From: CAYMZZ01 sp046297935
GTDB lineage: Bacteria; Bacteroidota; Bacteroidia; Chitinophagales; Chitinophagaceae
Length of the DNA: 64,000 nt
Assembly (NCBI GenBank): GCA_046297935.1
Contig: JBKBHA010000018.1
Span: forward strand, 11,608 to 75,607
Direction: 5' to 3'
The translations under genes and the position numbers were made by a program. The notes below the pieces were generated by a model that ran no database searches, had not been told where the DNA came from, and saw only the letters and a list, made by a program, of their open reading frames with translations. Below, one piece after another: positions 26,154 to 34,406 of this stretch. Each line of letters starts with the position of its first letter. The stretch's first letter is position 1.

Positions 26154-26219
26154 ATGTTGAAACAATTGAATAATACACAGTGGTGGTGGCATATAGAGTC
26201 CAGGGGGATACTGTATTGA
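26154..26219 (+). CDS. trpL: trp operon leader peptide with three consecutive Trp codons
   Basis: 21-codon reading frame ATG to TGA. Codons 10-12 are TGG TGG TGG (26181-26189), flanked by Gln and His. Three adjacent Trp codons in a short frame directly before a terminator and trpE are the hallmark of a leader peptide whose translation senses charged tRNA-Trp. The stop codon (26217-26219) lies just after the segment that can build the antiterminator. The start is so near the promoter that the mRNA may be leaderless or nearly so. Confidence 0.88.
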   Translation: MLKQLNNTQWWWHIESRGILY

Positions 26220-26273
26220 CATTGCATTGTTATTGGACAAGATATACAGCCCCGAAGTAATTCGGGGTTTTTT
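26204..26273 (+). terminator. trp attenuator: terminator with competing antiterminator
   Basis: Terminator: CCCCGAA (26250-26256), loop GTAA, TTCGGGG (26261-26267), then six T (26268-26273). Antiterminator: GGGG (26204-26207), bulge ATA, CTGTAT (26211-26216) can pair with ATACAG (26244-26249) plus CCCC (26250-26253), which removes the left arm of the terminator. The antiterminator 5' strand lies within the last codons of the leader, so a ribosome reaching the stop would cover it and allow termination, while one stalled at the Trp codons would leave it free. Confidence 0.85.
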
Positions 26274-26304
26274 ATTGACTCGAAAACGGGCATCGCCTGA
26301 CATG

Positions 26305-27735
26305 ATGAAGAAAATCGTTCTTGAAACTGTTTGCAAGCGCTTGCTGGCTGATGTATACACGCCGGTAGGAATTTATCTACGCCTGCGCGATCGCTTTCGC
26401 GACACCCTGTTGCTGGAGAGTACGGATCATCACGCAGCAGAAAACAGCTATTCTTTTATTTGTGTGAACGCCATGGCTGGCATGGAGATTAAAGGGATGG
26501 ATGAACTCGAATTTAAACTGCCTGCAAGAAATCCGGAACGCCGGCAAATTCCGGTGCCTGATAAAGTGCCGGATATGCTCTTCGAATTTATGAACCAGTT
26601 TGAAGCGATACCGGTAAAGGACACAGCTGCCCGGTTCGCGCAGGGTCTTTATGGCTACACGAGCTACGATGCAGTGCAGTTCTTCGACAGTATCCGTTTG
26701 GCCGACTATCAGTCGAAAGCAGGAGCCAATGCGGTTTCCATTCCTTTGATGCGATATCGGATGTATCAGTATGTTATCGCCTTTAACCATTTCAAAGACG
26801 AACTTTATATATGCGAGAACCGCGTGTCGGGTGTGGAGAGTGATTTCGATCTGATTGAATCACTGATCCGTCGTAAAGACGTGCCGGTATATCCATTCCG
26901 AACGCTGGGCGACGAACACTCCAATATGTCAGACGATGCCTATCGCGAGATGGTGAGCAAGGGAATTGAATCCTGTTTGCGCGGCGATGTGTTTCAGATT
27001 GTATTGAGCCGACGTTTTCAACAATCGTTTTCAGGCGATGAGTTCAATGTATATCGGGCATTGCGCAGTGTTAATCCGTCGCCTTACCTGTTCTTTTTCG
27101 ATTATGGAGATTATAAGCTCATGGGTTCCTCGCCGGAGGCGCAGTTGCTGATTCAGCAAGGCCGAGCAATCGTGCACCCGATTGCAGGTACATTTAAACG
27201 TACCGGTGATGAAGAAACCGATCAGTTGGAGACGCAACGTTTACTGGAAGATGCCAAGGAAAATGCTGAACACGTTATGCTGGTTGATCTGGCCCGCAAC
27301 GATCTCAGTCGCCTTTGCGACGAAGTGCAGGTAGCACACTTCCGCCAGGTCCAATATTACTCGCATGTAATTCATCTGGTGAGTGAGGTTACGGGAAAAG
27401 TCAGACCCCAAACTAATCCGTTTGCGCTTTTGGCCGCATCTTTTCCAGCTGGCACACTGAGCGGAGCACCTAAATTCAGAGCCATGGAACTTATTGACGA
27501 ATTGGAACCAACACCGCGGGAATATTACGGCGGCGCGCTCGGATTTATGGGCCTCGATGGTAGTTGTGTACATGCGATTATGATCCGTACGCTATTGAGT
27601 CGGCACAATACGCTCACCTACCAGGCCGGCGCAGGTGTGGTAGCTGCCAGCAGCCCCGAAAATGAACTGCAGGAAGTGAACAACAAACTCGGCGCATTGA
27701 AAATGGCAATCCGCATAGCCGAAGACGTAGCATAA
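26305..27735 (+). CDS. trpE: Anthranilate synthase component I
   Basis: 476 residues from ATG 26305 (MKKIVLETVCKRLL); another ATG at 26302 is in frame. It converts chorismate to anthranilate with ammonia from TrpG. The N-terminal LLLEST segment matches the LLES motif where tryptophan binds for feedback inhibition. The chorismate-binding domain shows IAGTFKRTGDEETDQ, KENAEHVMLVDLARNDLSR and TLSGAPKFRAMELI. First structural gene after the attenuator; 168 bp separate it from trpG. Confidence 0.96.
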   Translation: MKKIVLETVCKRLLADVYTPVGIYLRLRDRFRDTLLLESTDHHAAENSYSFICVNAMAGMEIKGMDELEFKLPARNPERRQIPVPDKVPDMLFEFMNQFEAIPVKDTAARFAQGLYGYTSYDAVQFFDSIRLADYQSKAGANAVSIPLMRYRMYQYVIAFNHFKDELYICENRVSGVESDFDLIESLIRRKDVPVYPFRTLGDEHSNMSDDAYREMVSKGIESCLRGDVFQIVLSRRFQQSFSGDEFNVYRALRSVNPSPYLFFFDYGDYKLMGSSPEAQLLIQQGRAIVHPIAGTFKRTGDEETDQLETQRLLEDAKENAEHVMLVDLARNDLSRLCDEVQVAHFRQVQYYSHVIHLVSEVTGKVRPQTNPFALLAASFPAGTLSGAPKFRAMELIDELEPTPREYYGGALGFMGLDGSCVHAIMIRTLLSRHNTLTYQAGAGVVAASSPENELQEVNNKLGALKMAIRIAEDVA

Positions 27736-27800
27736 ATTGAAGCGAAGCGATGTTGAAATCCCAGAAAAACGACCATACTTCCAAACAACCATACAAACTA

Positions 27801-27865
27801 ACAACTCAACAATTCAACAACTCAACAATTCAACAACTCAACAACCCTGCCTGCCGGCAGGCAGG
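27801..27865. repeat. 16-bp tandem repeat plus 20-bp palindrome inside the trp operon
   Basis: 27801-27845 repeats a 16-bp unit (ACAACTCAACAATTCA) almost three times; 27846-27865 is the perfect palindrome CCTGCCTGCC/GGCAGGCAGG found elsewhere in the window. It occupies the trpE-trpG gap, ending 38 bp before trpG. No U-run follows the palindrome, so it need not terminate transcription. Confidence 0.9.
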
Positions 27866-27903
27866 TCAACAACAAAACAACTAAACATAAAAAACTCTTC
27901 ATC

Positions 27904-28521
27904 TTGAAACTCCTGGTTTTCGATAACTACGATTCATTCACCTACAACCTGGTCCACCTGGTTGAAAAAATTCTGCAGCAAAGGGTCGATGTGGTGAGAA
28001 ATGACAAGATTCCGCTTCAGGAAATAGAAGCCTACGATCGGATCATACTATCGCCGGGACCGGGCATACCTGAAGAAGCGGGATTGTTGCTGCCATTGAT
28101 ACGACAGTATGCTCCTGCCAAATCGATACTGGGTGTTTGCCTCGGGCATCAGGCAATTGCCGAAGCCTTTGGCGGTATGCTGATCAATTTGACTTCGGTA
28201 TTTCACGGCATTGCCACTCCCATACATCAGGTGCCGGTAAATCCATGGCGCTCGCAAGCCATCGTGGAAGGCAGCACCCATTCGGGAGATATCTTTTTAG
28301 GACTGCCCAACGAACTGGAAGTGGGCCGCTACCATAGCTGGATCGTTGACGAAGAACACTTGCCGGAAGAGTTGGAAGTAACGGCTCGCGATAGCCAGGG
28401 CATGATCATGGCATTACGCCACAAGTTTTTTGATATCCAGGGCGTACAGTTTCACCCGGAAAGTGTATTGACGCCATTGGGCGAACAAATGCTACGCAGT
28501 TGGTTAAATGTAAATTCATAG
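27904..28521 (+). CDS. trpG: Anthranilate synthase component II, glutamine amidotransferase
   Basis: 205 residues. The family start MKLLVFDNYDSFTYNLVH begins at a TTG codon, since no ATG precedes it in a suitable place. Triad: Cys in LGVCLGHQAIAEAFGG, His and Glu in GVQFHPESVLTPLG; the oxyanion region is LSPGPGIPEEAG. Releases ammonia from glutamine for TrpE. May also serve PabB, as many single copies do. Confidence 0.95.
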   Translation: MKLLVFDNYDSFTYNLVHLVEKILQQRVDVVRNDKIPLQEIEAYDRIILSPGPGIPEEAGLLLPLIRQYAPAKSILGVCLGHQAIAEAFGGMLINLTSVFHGIATPIHQVPVNPWRSQAIVEGSTHSGDIFLGLPNELEVGRYHSWIVDEEHLPEELEVTARDSQGMIMALRHKFFDIQGVQFHPESVLTPLGEQMLRSWLNVNS

Positions 28522-28548
28522 ATACAGAAACCGTTTCAGACAATTGTC

Positions 28549-29541
28549 ATGAAAAAAATACTTTATCATCTTTTCGAACATAAACCGCTCTCACGCGAAC
28601 AGGCCCGTGCGGTATTAATGGAAATTGGCCAGGGCAAATACAATGAACATGAGGTAACTGCCTTTATGACCAGCTATCTCATGCGCAGCATCACAATTCC
28701 TGAGTTGCAGGGGTTTCGCGATGCGCTGCTTGAACTCTGTGTGCCGGTTAATCTGGGAGATATCGATAGCATTGATATCGTTGGAACCGGTGGCGATGGA
28801 AAGGATACATTCAATATTTCCACGCTGTCCTGTTTTATTGTTGCCGGCGCAGGGCAGGCGGTGGCTAAACATGGCAATTACGGGTCATCTTCAGTGAGTG
28901 GTGCCTCCAACGTGATGGAACAGATGGGCTATCGATTCAAGAACGATAGCGATTCCCTCCAACGCGAGCTAAACGAAGCAGGTATCTGTTTCCTGCATGC
29001 CCCGCTTTTTCATCCGGCACTGAAAACGGTGGCGCCTATCAGAAAGAACCTGGGCATGCGCACCTTTTTTAATATGCTCGGCCCATTGGTCAATCCCGGA
29101 GATCCGGCATACCAACTGGTTGGCGTCTATAACCTGGAAATGGCAAGAGTATATAACTATCTGTTGCAGGAGACCGAGCGTTCTTTCACCATTATTCACG
29201 GACTGGATGGTTACGATGAAATTAGTCTGACCAACGATACAAAAGTTATTACCCGCGAAGGCGAGCGTGTGATGACCCCAGAACAATTGGGCAAGCGCAT
29301 GGTGATGCCATCAGATCTTTACGGAGGGTCCTCTGTACAGGAAGCAGCAGACATTTTTTCGAAAGTAATAAAAGGAGAAGGCAGCTGGCCTCAACATGCG
29401 GTTGTGTTGGCAAATGCGGCGATGGCCCTGCATTGTACGGGAAAATATATCTCATACGAAGCCGCTTATCGGGCGGCTGTGGAAAGCCTTGAGTCAGGCA
29501 AGGCATACGAATCGCTTAAAAAATTACTTGCATTGCAATGA
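28549..29541 (+). CDS. trpD: Anthranilate phosphoribosyltransferase
   Basis: 330 residues. The glycine-rich PRPP loop is DIVGTGGDGKDTFNIST; KHGNYGSSSVSGASNVMEQMG and RTFFNMLGPLVNPGDP are conserved blocks. Joins anthranilate to PRPP. The last bases ATGA are shared with the trpC start, so translation is coupled. Confidence 0.96.
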   Translation: MKKILYHLFEHKPLSREQARAVLMEIGQGKYNEHEVTAFMTSYLMRSITIPELQGFRDALLELCVPVNLGDIDSIDIVGTGGDGKDTFNISTLSCFIVAGAGQAVAKHGNYGSSSVSGASNVMEQMGYRFKNDSDSLQRELNEAGICFLHAPLFHPALKTVAPIRKNLGMRTFFNMLGPLVNPGDPAYQLVGVYNLEMARVYNYLLQETERSFTIIHGLDGYDEISLTNDTKVITREGERVMTPEQLGKRMVMPSDLYGGSSVQEAADIFSKVIKGEGSWPQHAVVLANAAMALHCTGKYISYEAAYRAAVESLESGKAYESLKKLLALQ

Positions 29542-30341
29542 GTACTATTCTTGATACGATTATCGAACACAAACGGAAGGAGGTAGCCGAACTAAAGCCC
29601 CTCAGCAGTCTTGAGCGATTTCGCAGAGAGGGATTTTTTTGGGAAATTTCCAATCGCTCGTTGAAAGCAAGGTTGATGGACCCGAACAGTACAGGTATAG
29701 TTGCCGAATTCAAGCGCAAAAGTCCCAGCAAAGGCTGGTTCAAACCGCCAGAGATGGAGGTTGAAATGGTGGTTCGTGCATACAACGACCTCGGAGCAGC
29801 AGGCATGTCGGTGCTGACCGACACCCATTTCTTCGGCGGCGACCTCGACGACCTTATTCAGGCGAAAGTGATTTCAGACATTCCGGTGCTACGTAAGGAT
29901 TTTATTGTTGATCATTGGCAAATAGCCGAAGCTAAGGCTTTTGGCGCCGACGTGATCCTGCTGATTGCTGCCTGCTTAAGCCCGGAAGAAGTGAGGCAAC
30001 TGGCCCTCTACGCAAAAACAATTGGCCTTGAGGTGCTCCTGGAGATTCATGACGATACCGAACTGGATCATATCTGTGATGAAGTGGATATGGTAGGTGT
30101 GAATAACCGAAACCTCAAGACATTTGAAGTGGACATTCAGCGTTCGCTCGACCTGATTACCAAAATCCCCGTTGAAAAGCCTGCCGTGGCAGAAAGCGGC
30201 ATCAACGATGTAAAAACGATCTTAACTTTACGGAATGCCGGATTCAAGGGGTTCCTGATTGGCGAGCGGTTTATGAAGGAATCTGATCCGGCTGCCGCCT
30301 TCGGTTTGTTTGTAGACGAATTGCGCGCGGCGACTGCCTGA
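29538..30341 (+). CDS. trpC: Indole-3-glycerol phosphate synthase
   Basis: 267 residues, (beta/alpha)8 barrel. Catalytic Lys and Glu lie in VAEFKRKSPSKGW and VLRKDFIVDHWQI; VGVNNRNLKTFEVD and AESGINDVKTI form the phosphate-binding end. Not fused to trpF. Overlaps trpD by 4 bp; trpF follows after 32 bp. Confidence 0.96.
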   Translation: MSTILDTIIEHKRKEVAELKPLSSLERFRREGFFWEISNRSLKARLMDPNSTGIVAEFKRKSPSKGWFKPPEMEVEMVVRAYNDLGAAGMSVLTDTHFFGGDLDDLIQAKVISDIPVLRKDFIVDHWQIAEAKAFGADVILLIAACLSPEEVRQLALYAKTIGLEVLLEIHDDTELDHICDEVDMVGVNNRNLKTFEVDIQRSLDLITKIPVEKPAVAESGINDVKTILTLRNAGFKGFLIGERFMKESDPAAAFGLFVDELRAATA

Positions 30342-30373
30342 CGATTGCCTGCCGGAACTTTTAAAAGGTTATT

Positions 30374-31078
30374 ATGCACGACAACCATGCCGAACATGCC
30401 AACCTGCCGGTGGAGCGGAACAATTTTCGAATTAAAGTTTGCGGAATGACTCTTCCTGAACAGGTAAATGCACTGGAAGAAATGGGCGTGGACCTCGCGG
30501 GTTTTATTTTCTACGAAAAATCGCCCCGTTATGTGGCCCACAAGATTTCGCCCGAAAAAATGAAGCAGATCCGCGGGCGCATCGCTAAAGTGGGGGTGTT
30601 TGTGAACATGCCTTACGATGATCTGTTAAGGACTGTAGAGGATTATCGGCTGGATATGGTGCAATTACATGGCGATGAAACACCTTTTTTCTGCGAAAAA
30701 GTAGCAAACTACGTTTCTGTAATAAAGGCATTTCGGCTTTCCGATGGCGATCCGATCGATTGGATTGTGCGCCCCTATCATGATGGTTGCGACATGTATA
30801 TGTTCGACACCATGGGCGCTGGCTATGGTGGCACAGGAAAGAAGTTCGACTGGACAGTATTGCAGGAATCACAAATGGATAAACTATTTTTCCTGAGTGG
30901 TGGCATTGAGCCAGGGGATGAAGCGGCCATCCGGAAGTTTGCAGCCGATGGAGTGGGCAGGAAATTATTTGCAATAGACCTGAACAGCCGGTTTGAAGTA
31001 GGCGCAGGCGTGAAAGATATGGTGAAGCTCAAGCAGTTTTTAGACAATGTACGAGCCAAACGCGGTGCAGGCGAATGA
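30374..31078 (+). CDS. trpF: Phosphoribosylanthranilate isomerase
   Basis: 234 residues, longer than usual by about 17 N-terminal residues (a polar His/Asn-rich lead-in before RIKVCGMTLPEQ). A GTG at 30410 would give the normal length, but the ATG at 30374 has an AAAAGG stretch at good distance, so it is kept. Core motifs: KVCGMT with the catalytic Cys, VGVFVN, DMVQLHGDETP, GYGGTGKKFDW and FLSGGIEPGDEAAI. Confidence 0.93.
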   Translation: MHDNHAEHANLPVERNNFRIKVCGMTLPEQVNALEEMGVDLAGFIFYEKSPRYVAHKISPEKMKQIRGRIAKVGVFVNMPYDDLLRTVEDYRLDMVQLHGDETPFFCEKVANYVSVIKAFRLSDGDPIDWIVRPYHDGCDMYMFDTMGAGYGGTGKKFDWTVLQESQMDKLFFLSGGIEPGDEAAIRKFAADGVGRKLFAIDLNSRFEVGAGVKDMVKLKQFLDNVRAKRGAGE

Positions 31079-31119
31079 AGCAACGAACAGATTAATGAAG
31101 ATAAAAAGCACAGTGGAAT

Positions 31120-32301
31120 ATGAGTTATAAAATACCCGATCAGCGTGGGTACTATGGAAGTTTTGGTGGAGCATTTATTCCTGAAATGTTGCACCCGAAT
31201 GTGGAGGAACTAAAGCAGGCTTACCTGAAACTTTGGGAAGACGCCGATTTTCAAAAGGAGTTCAGAATGCTTTTGAAAGACTTTGCCGGCAGGCCCACTC
31301 CACTTTATCTTGCCGAAAGGCTGAGCGAACAATATGGCACCCGCATTTATTTGAAACGCGAGGATCTCTGCCATACCGGTGCTCATAAAATCAATAATAC
31401 CATTGGACAGATCCTTTTGGCGGGCCGCCTGGGCAAAAAGCGAATCATTGCAGAAACGGGTGCCGGACAACACGGCGTGGCTACTGCTACCGTTTGTGCT
31501 CTTAAAGGACTGGAATGTATTGTGTACATGGGCGAAAAAGACATTGAACGGCAGGCACCCAATTTGGCTCGTATGAAAATGCTGGGAGCTACTGTAAGGC
31601 CAGCCACTTCAGGCAGCCGAACACTGAAGGATGCCACCAACGAAGCCATTCGCGACTGGATCAATCATCCGCACGACACCCACTATATCATTGGCAGCGT
31701 GGTTGGTCCTCATCCTTATCCCGACATGGTGGCTCGTTTTCAATCAGTGATCAGCGAAGAAATAAGATGGCAATTGAAGGAGAAGACAGGAACAGAACTG
31801 CCCAAAGCAGTAATAGCCTGTGTGGGCGGCGGAAGTAATGCTGCCGGAGCGTTCTATCATTTTCTCGATGAACAGGAAGTGCAGTTAATTGCAGTAGAAG
31901 CTGCCGGACTTGGGATCAACAGCGGGCAGACTGCCGCTACAACTCAGTTAGGTAAACCCGGCATTCTACACGGCAGCATGAGCCTGCTGATGCAAACCGC
32001 CGATGGTCAGGTAGTAGAACCACATAGCATATCGGCAGGACTGGACTATCCCGGTATCGGTCCGCTGCACGCCCATCTGTTCCAGTCGCGCCGCGGGCAA
32101 TTTCTCAGCGCAACCGACCAGGAAGCGGTAGATGCTGCATTTCTGTTGGCGCGGCTGGAAGGCATCATACCTGCACTTGAGTCGGCCCACGCATTAGCCG
32201 CCCTTAATCAGCTTTCATTTGCTGCCAACGACAACATTGTTCTTTGTCTGAGCGGACGGGGCGACAAAGACCTCGCCACATATATGAATTATATTTCCTG
32301 A
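31120..32301 (+). CDS. trpB: Tryptophan synthase beta subunit
   Basis: 393 residues. DQRGYYGSFGGAFIPEML start, PLP lysine in HTGAHKINN, the loop ETGAGQHGVATATV, and the phosphate cup CVGGGSNAAGAF. Condenses indole with serine. Canonical TrpB1 type, matching the presence of trpA 32 bp downstream. Confidence 0.97.
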   Translation: MSYKIPDQRGYYGSFGGAFIPEMLHPNVEELKQAYLKLWEDADFQKEFRMLLKDFAGRPTPLYLAERLSEQYGTRIYLKREDLCHTGAHKINNTIGQILLAGRLGKKRIIAETGAGQHGVATATVCALKGLECIVYMGEKDIERQAPNLARMKMLGATVRPATSGSRTLKDATNEAIRDWINHPHDTHYIIGSVVGPHPYPDMVARFQSVISEEIRWQLKEKTGTELPKAVIACVGGGSNAAGAFYHFLDEQEVQLIAVEAAGLGINSGQTAATTQLGKPGILHGSMSLLMQTADGQVVEPHSISAGLDYPGIGPLHAHLFQSRRGQFLSATDQEAVDAAFLLARLEGIIPALESAHALAALNQLSFAANDNIVLCLSGRGDKDLATYMNYIS

Positions 32302-32333
32302 ACAGTTATCTCCATCAAAACAAGAAAACTGAC

Positions 32334-33104
32334 ATGTCGCGAATCAAGGCCGTTTTTCAAAAGCCCGATCATAAGCTGTTGAATGTGTATGTAACCGCGG
32401 GTTACCCTGTGCTCAATAGTACCTTGTCACTAATCCGCTCGCTCGAAAAAGCTGGGGCTGATCTCGTAGAACTAGGCATGCCTTACAGCGATCCGCTGGC
32501 AGATGGACCGGTGATTCAGCACAGTAGTTCGGTGGCATTGGCCAATGGTATGTCGATCGAAAAATTGTTTGAACAATTGCGTTCACTTCGACCAGCGTCT
32601 TCCATACCGGTGGTGCTGATGGGCTATATGAATCCGGTGCTGCAATATGGATTTGAACGCTTTTGCATGGATGCGGCAGCCGTGGGCGTTGATGGACTAA
32701 TCTTACCCGACCTGCCGGAATTTGAATTTGAAACGGTTTATGGTCCCGTTATTCAAAAGGCGGGACTAGATTTTATCTTTCTGGTAACACCCGAAACCAG
32801 CGAAGAACGCCTGCGAAAACTGGATCAACTGAGTACAGGATTTCTATATGCTGTTTCGTCCTCATCGACCACCGGCAGCGAAAAAGATATGTCGACAGTG
32901 GGCTTGTACCTGCAGAAACTACAACAAATGCAATTGAAAAATCCCGTATTGGTAGGGTTTGGCATAAAAGATAAAGCAAGCTTCGATGCAGCGGGGCGCT
33001 ATGCAGATGGCGCCATCATTGGCTCCGCATTTGTGCAGGCCCTGGCCAATAGCGAAAATCCGGAAGAAACAGCTGCTCAGTTCGTTGCAACTATCCGGGG
33101 CTAA
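32334..33104 (+). CDS. trpA: Tryptophan synthase alpha subunit
   Basis: 256 residues from ATG 32334. Catalytic Glu in DLVELGMPYSDPLADGPVIQ and Asp in GLILPDLPEFE; VGFGIKDKASFDAAGRYADGAIIGSAFV is the phosphate-binding end. Cleaves indole-glycerol phosphate and channels indole to TrpB. Last gene of the trp operon. Confidence 0.96.
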   Translation: MSRIKAVFQKPDHKLLNVYVTAGYPVLNSTLSLIRSLEKAGADLVELGMPYSDPLADGPVIQHSSSVALANGMSIEKLFEQLRSLRPASSIPVVLMGYMNPVLQYGFERFCMDAAAVGVDGLILPDLPEFEFETVYGPVIQKAGLDFIFLVTPETSEERLRKLDQLSTGFLYAVSSSSTTGSEKDMSTVGLYLQKLQQMQLKNPVLVGFGIKDKASFDAAGRYADGAIIGSAFVQALANSENPEETAAQFVATIRG

Positions 33105-33119
33105 AGCTTTCTTAAATCT

Positions 33120-33132
33120 CGCCGCTGCGGCG
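33120..33132 (+). terminator. Possible weak terminator after trpA
   Basis: CGCCG-CTG-CGGCG hairpin followed by CTTT, 16 bp after the trpA stop. Short stem and poor T-run. Confidence 0.35.
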
Positions 33133-33164
33133 CTTTACTCCTCCGCTTTCTGAACCGGATGGGT

Positions 33165-33172
33165 TATTTTTG
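33165..33172 (+). promoter_or_regulatory. -7 box before the TlpA-like gene
   Basis: TATTTTTG followed by C, 18 bp before the ATG at 33191; no TTTG at -33. Would separate this gene from the trp operon. Confidence 0.5.
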
Positions 33173-33190
33173 CGTCTTCAAATGTATATC

Positions 33191-34270
33191 ATGAAGAAAG
33201 TGATTTTACTCTGGCTCCTTGCTCCTCTGGCTTTGTCGGCACAGGAAAAATTTGAGATTAGAGGGAAATTGAAGGGTGCAGCAGACAGTACGCTGGTGTT
33301 TATTGTAAATGCCAACCAGCCGGGCGATACGATTGCCAAAACAATGGTATCGAAAAATCGCTTTAAACTGGAGGGCACGGTTTCAGAACCGAGTCTGGTA
33401 TTGATCAATCTGGGTGCTGATAAAGTTGTACTCAGCTTCGTTGATAAAGGGAAGTCGCGTATGCGTACAGATCTTGCCAATCTAAAAAATATCAAATGGA
33501 AGGGCGATGCCACTCCGCAGCAGTTTCGCGCCTTTCAGCTGAAGTTTGACCCGTTGTTTGAAAAAGTAACAAACGTAAACAATCAGGTGCGGCAGACTGG
33601 CTGGAACGACAGCCTGGTTCAACTGGTAGAGCGATACAGGGACAGCATCCAACAATCGATCGATAAGTATCTGGCGAAATATCCGGCCTCGCCGGTGAGC
33701 GGATTTCTGCTGGCGGCAACTTATCAGCTCAATGATGATGTGTTGCTGACCCGGCAACGACTCGATGCACTGAAGCCGGCAGCACTTAATACCATGTATG
33801 GAAAATTTGTACGTGAATCAGTAAATAACGAACTGGCAACAGCCGTTGGGTCAGTGGCAGCAGATTTTACACAGGCCGATACGGCCGGTGTACCCGTTTC
33901 CCTTTCGTCTTTCCGGGGAAAATATGTGCTGCTCGACTTCTGGGCCAGTTGGTGCGGACCTTGCCGACAGGAGAATCCGAATGTAGTGTCAAATTTCAAT
34001 CGGTTCAAAGACAAGAATTTCACGGTACTTGGCGTATCACTCGATCGGCCGGGACAAAAGGACCGTTGGCTTCAGGCAATTTATGCAGATAAGCTCAACT
34101 GGACCCATGTGAGTGATTTGAAGTTTTGGAACAACGAAGTTGCACAACAGTATAAAGTACAGAGTATACCACAGAACTTTCTGATTGGCCCCGACGGAAA
34201 GATTATTGCGAAAAATTTACGGGGCGCTGAGCTCGGCAACAAACTCTGCGAGTTGCTGGGTTGTAACTGA
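33191..34270 (+). CDS. TlpA-like thioredoxin-fold protein with DUF4369-type N-terminus
   Basis: 359 residues. Signal peptide at 1-17 (ends LSAQ). Residues 20-115 are a beta-rich DUF4369-like domain (FEIRGKLKGAADSTLVFIVN). Then a helical linker and a thioredoxin domain with active site FWASWCGPCRQENP (CxxC) and the cis-Pro region VQSIPQNFLIGPDGKI. Acts in the periplasm as a thiol-disulfide reductase or peroxidase. Family members are multi-copy in Bacteroidota; the partner is not evident here. Confidence 0.9.
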   Translation: MKKVILLWLLAPLALSAQEKFEIRGKLKGAADSTLVFIVNANQPGDTIAKTMVSKNRFKLEGTVSEPSLVLINLGADKVVLSFVDKGKSRMRTDLANLKNIKWKGDATPQQFRAFQLKFDPLFEKVTNVNNQVRQTGWNDSLVQLVERYRDSIQQSIDKYLAKYPASPVSGFLLAATYQLNDDVLLTRQRLDALKPAALNTMYGKFVRESVNNELATAVGSVAADFTQADTAGVPVSLSSFRGKYVLLDFWASWCGPCRQENPNVVSNFNRFKDKNFTVLGVSLDRPGQKDRWLQAIYADKLNWTHVSDLKFWNNEVAQQYKVQSIPQNFLIGPDGKIIAKNLRGAELGNKLCELLGCN

Positions 34271-34340
34271 TCTGGCGTTTGCCCAAAGCAATAGGAGAAT
34301 AAGGGTCAAAACCGCCGCAATCGCTCTCGGGCGAAACACG

Positions 34341-34348
34341 TATTTTTG
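34341..34348 (+). promoter_or_regulatory. -7 box before the phosphohexomutase gene
   Basis: TATTTTTG followed by C, 58 bp before the GTG start. No -33 TTTG. Confidence 0.45.
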
Positions 34349-34406
34349 CAGCAGGGTCAGGCGACCCGGGAAATAACCATTAAACCTGTAATTCAATTTC
34401 TTAGTT

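Noticed and set aside
27801..27865. Possible CRISPR-like array in the trpE-trpG gap
   Set aside because: The repeats are contiguous 16-bp units with no spacers and no cas genes are in the window.
30410..31078. Shorter trpF from GTG 30410
   Set aside because: It gives the usual family length, but the ATG at 30374 has a better purine-rich upstream stretch; left open.
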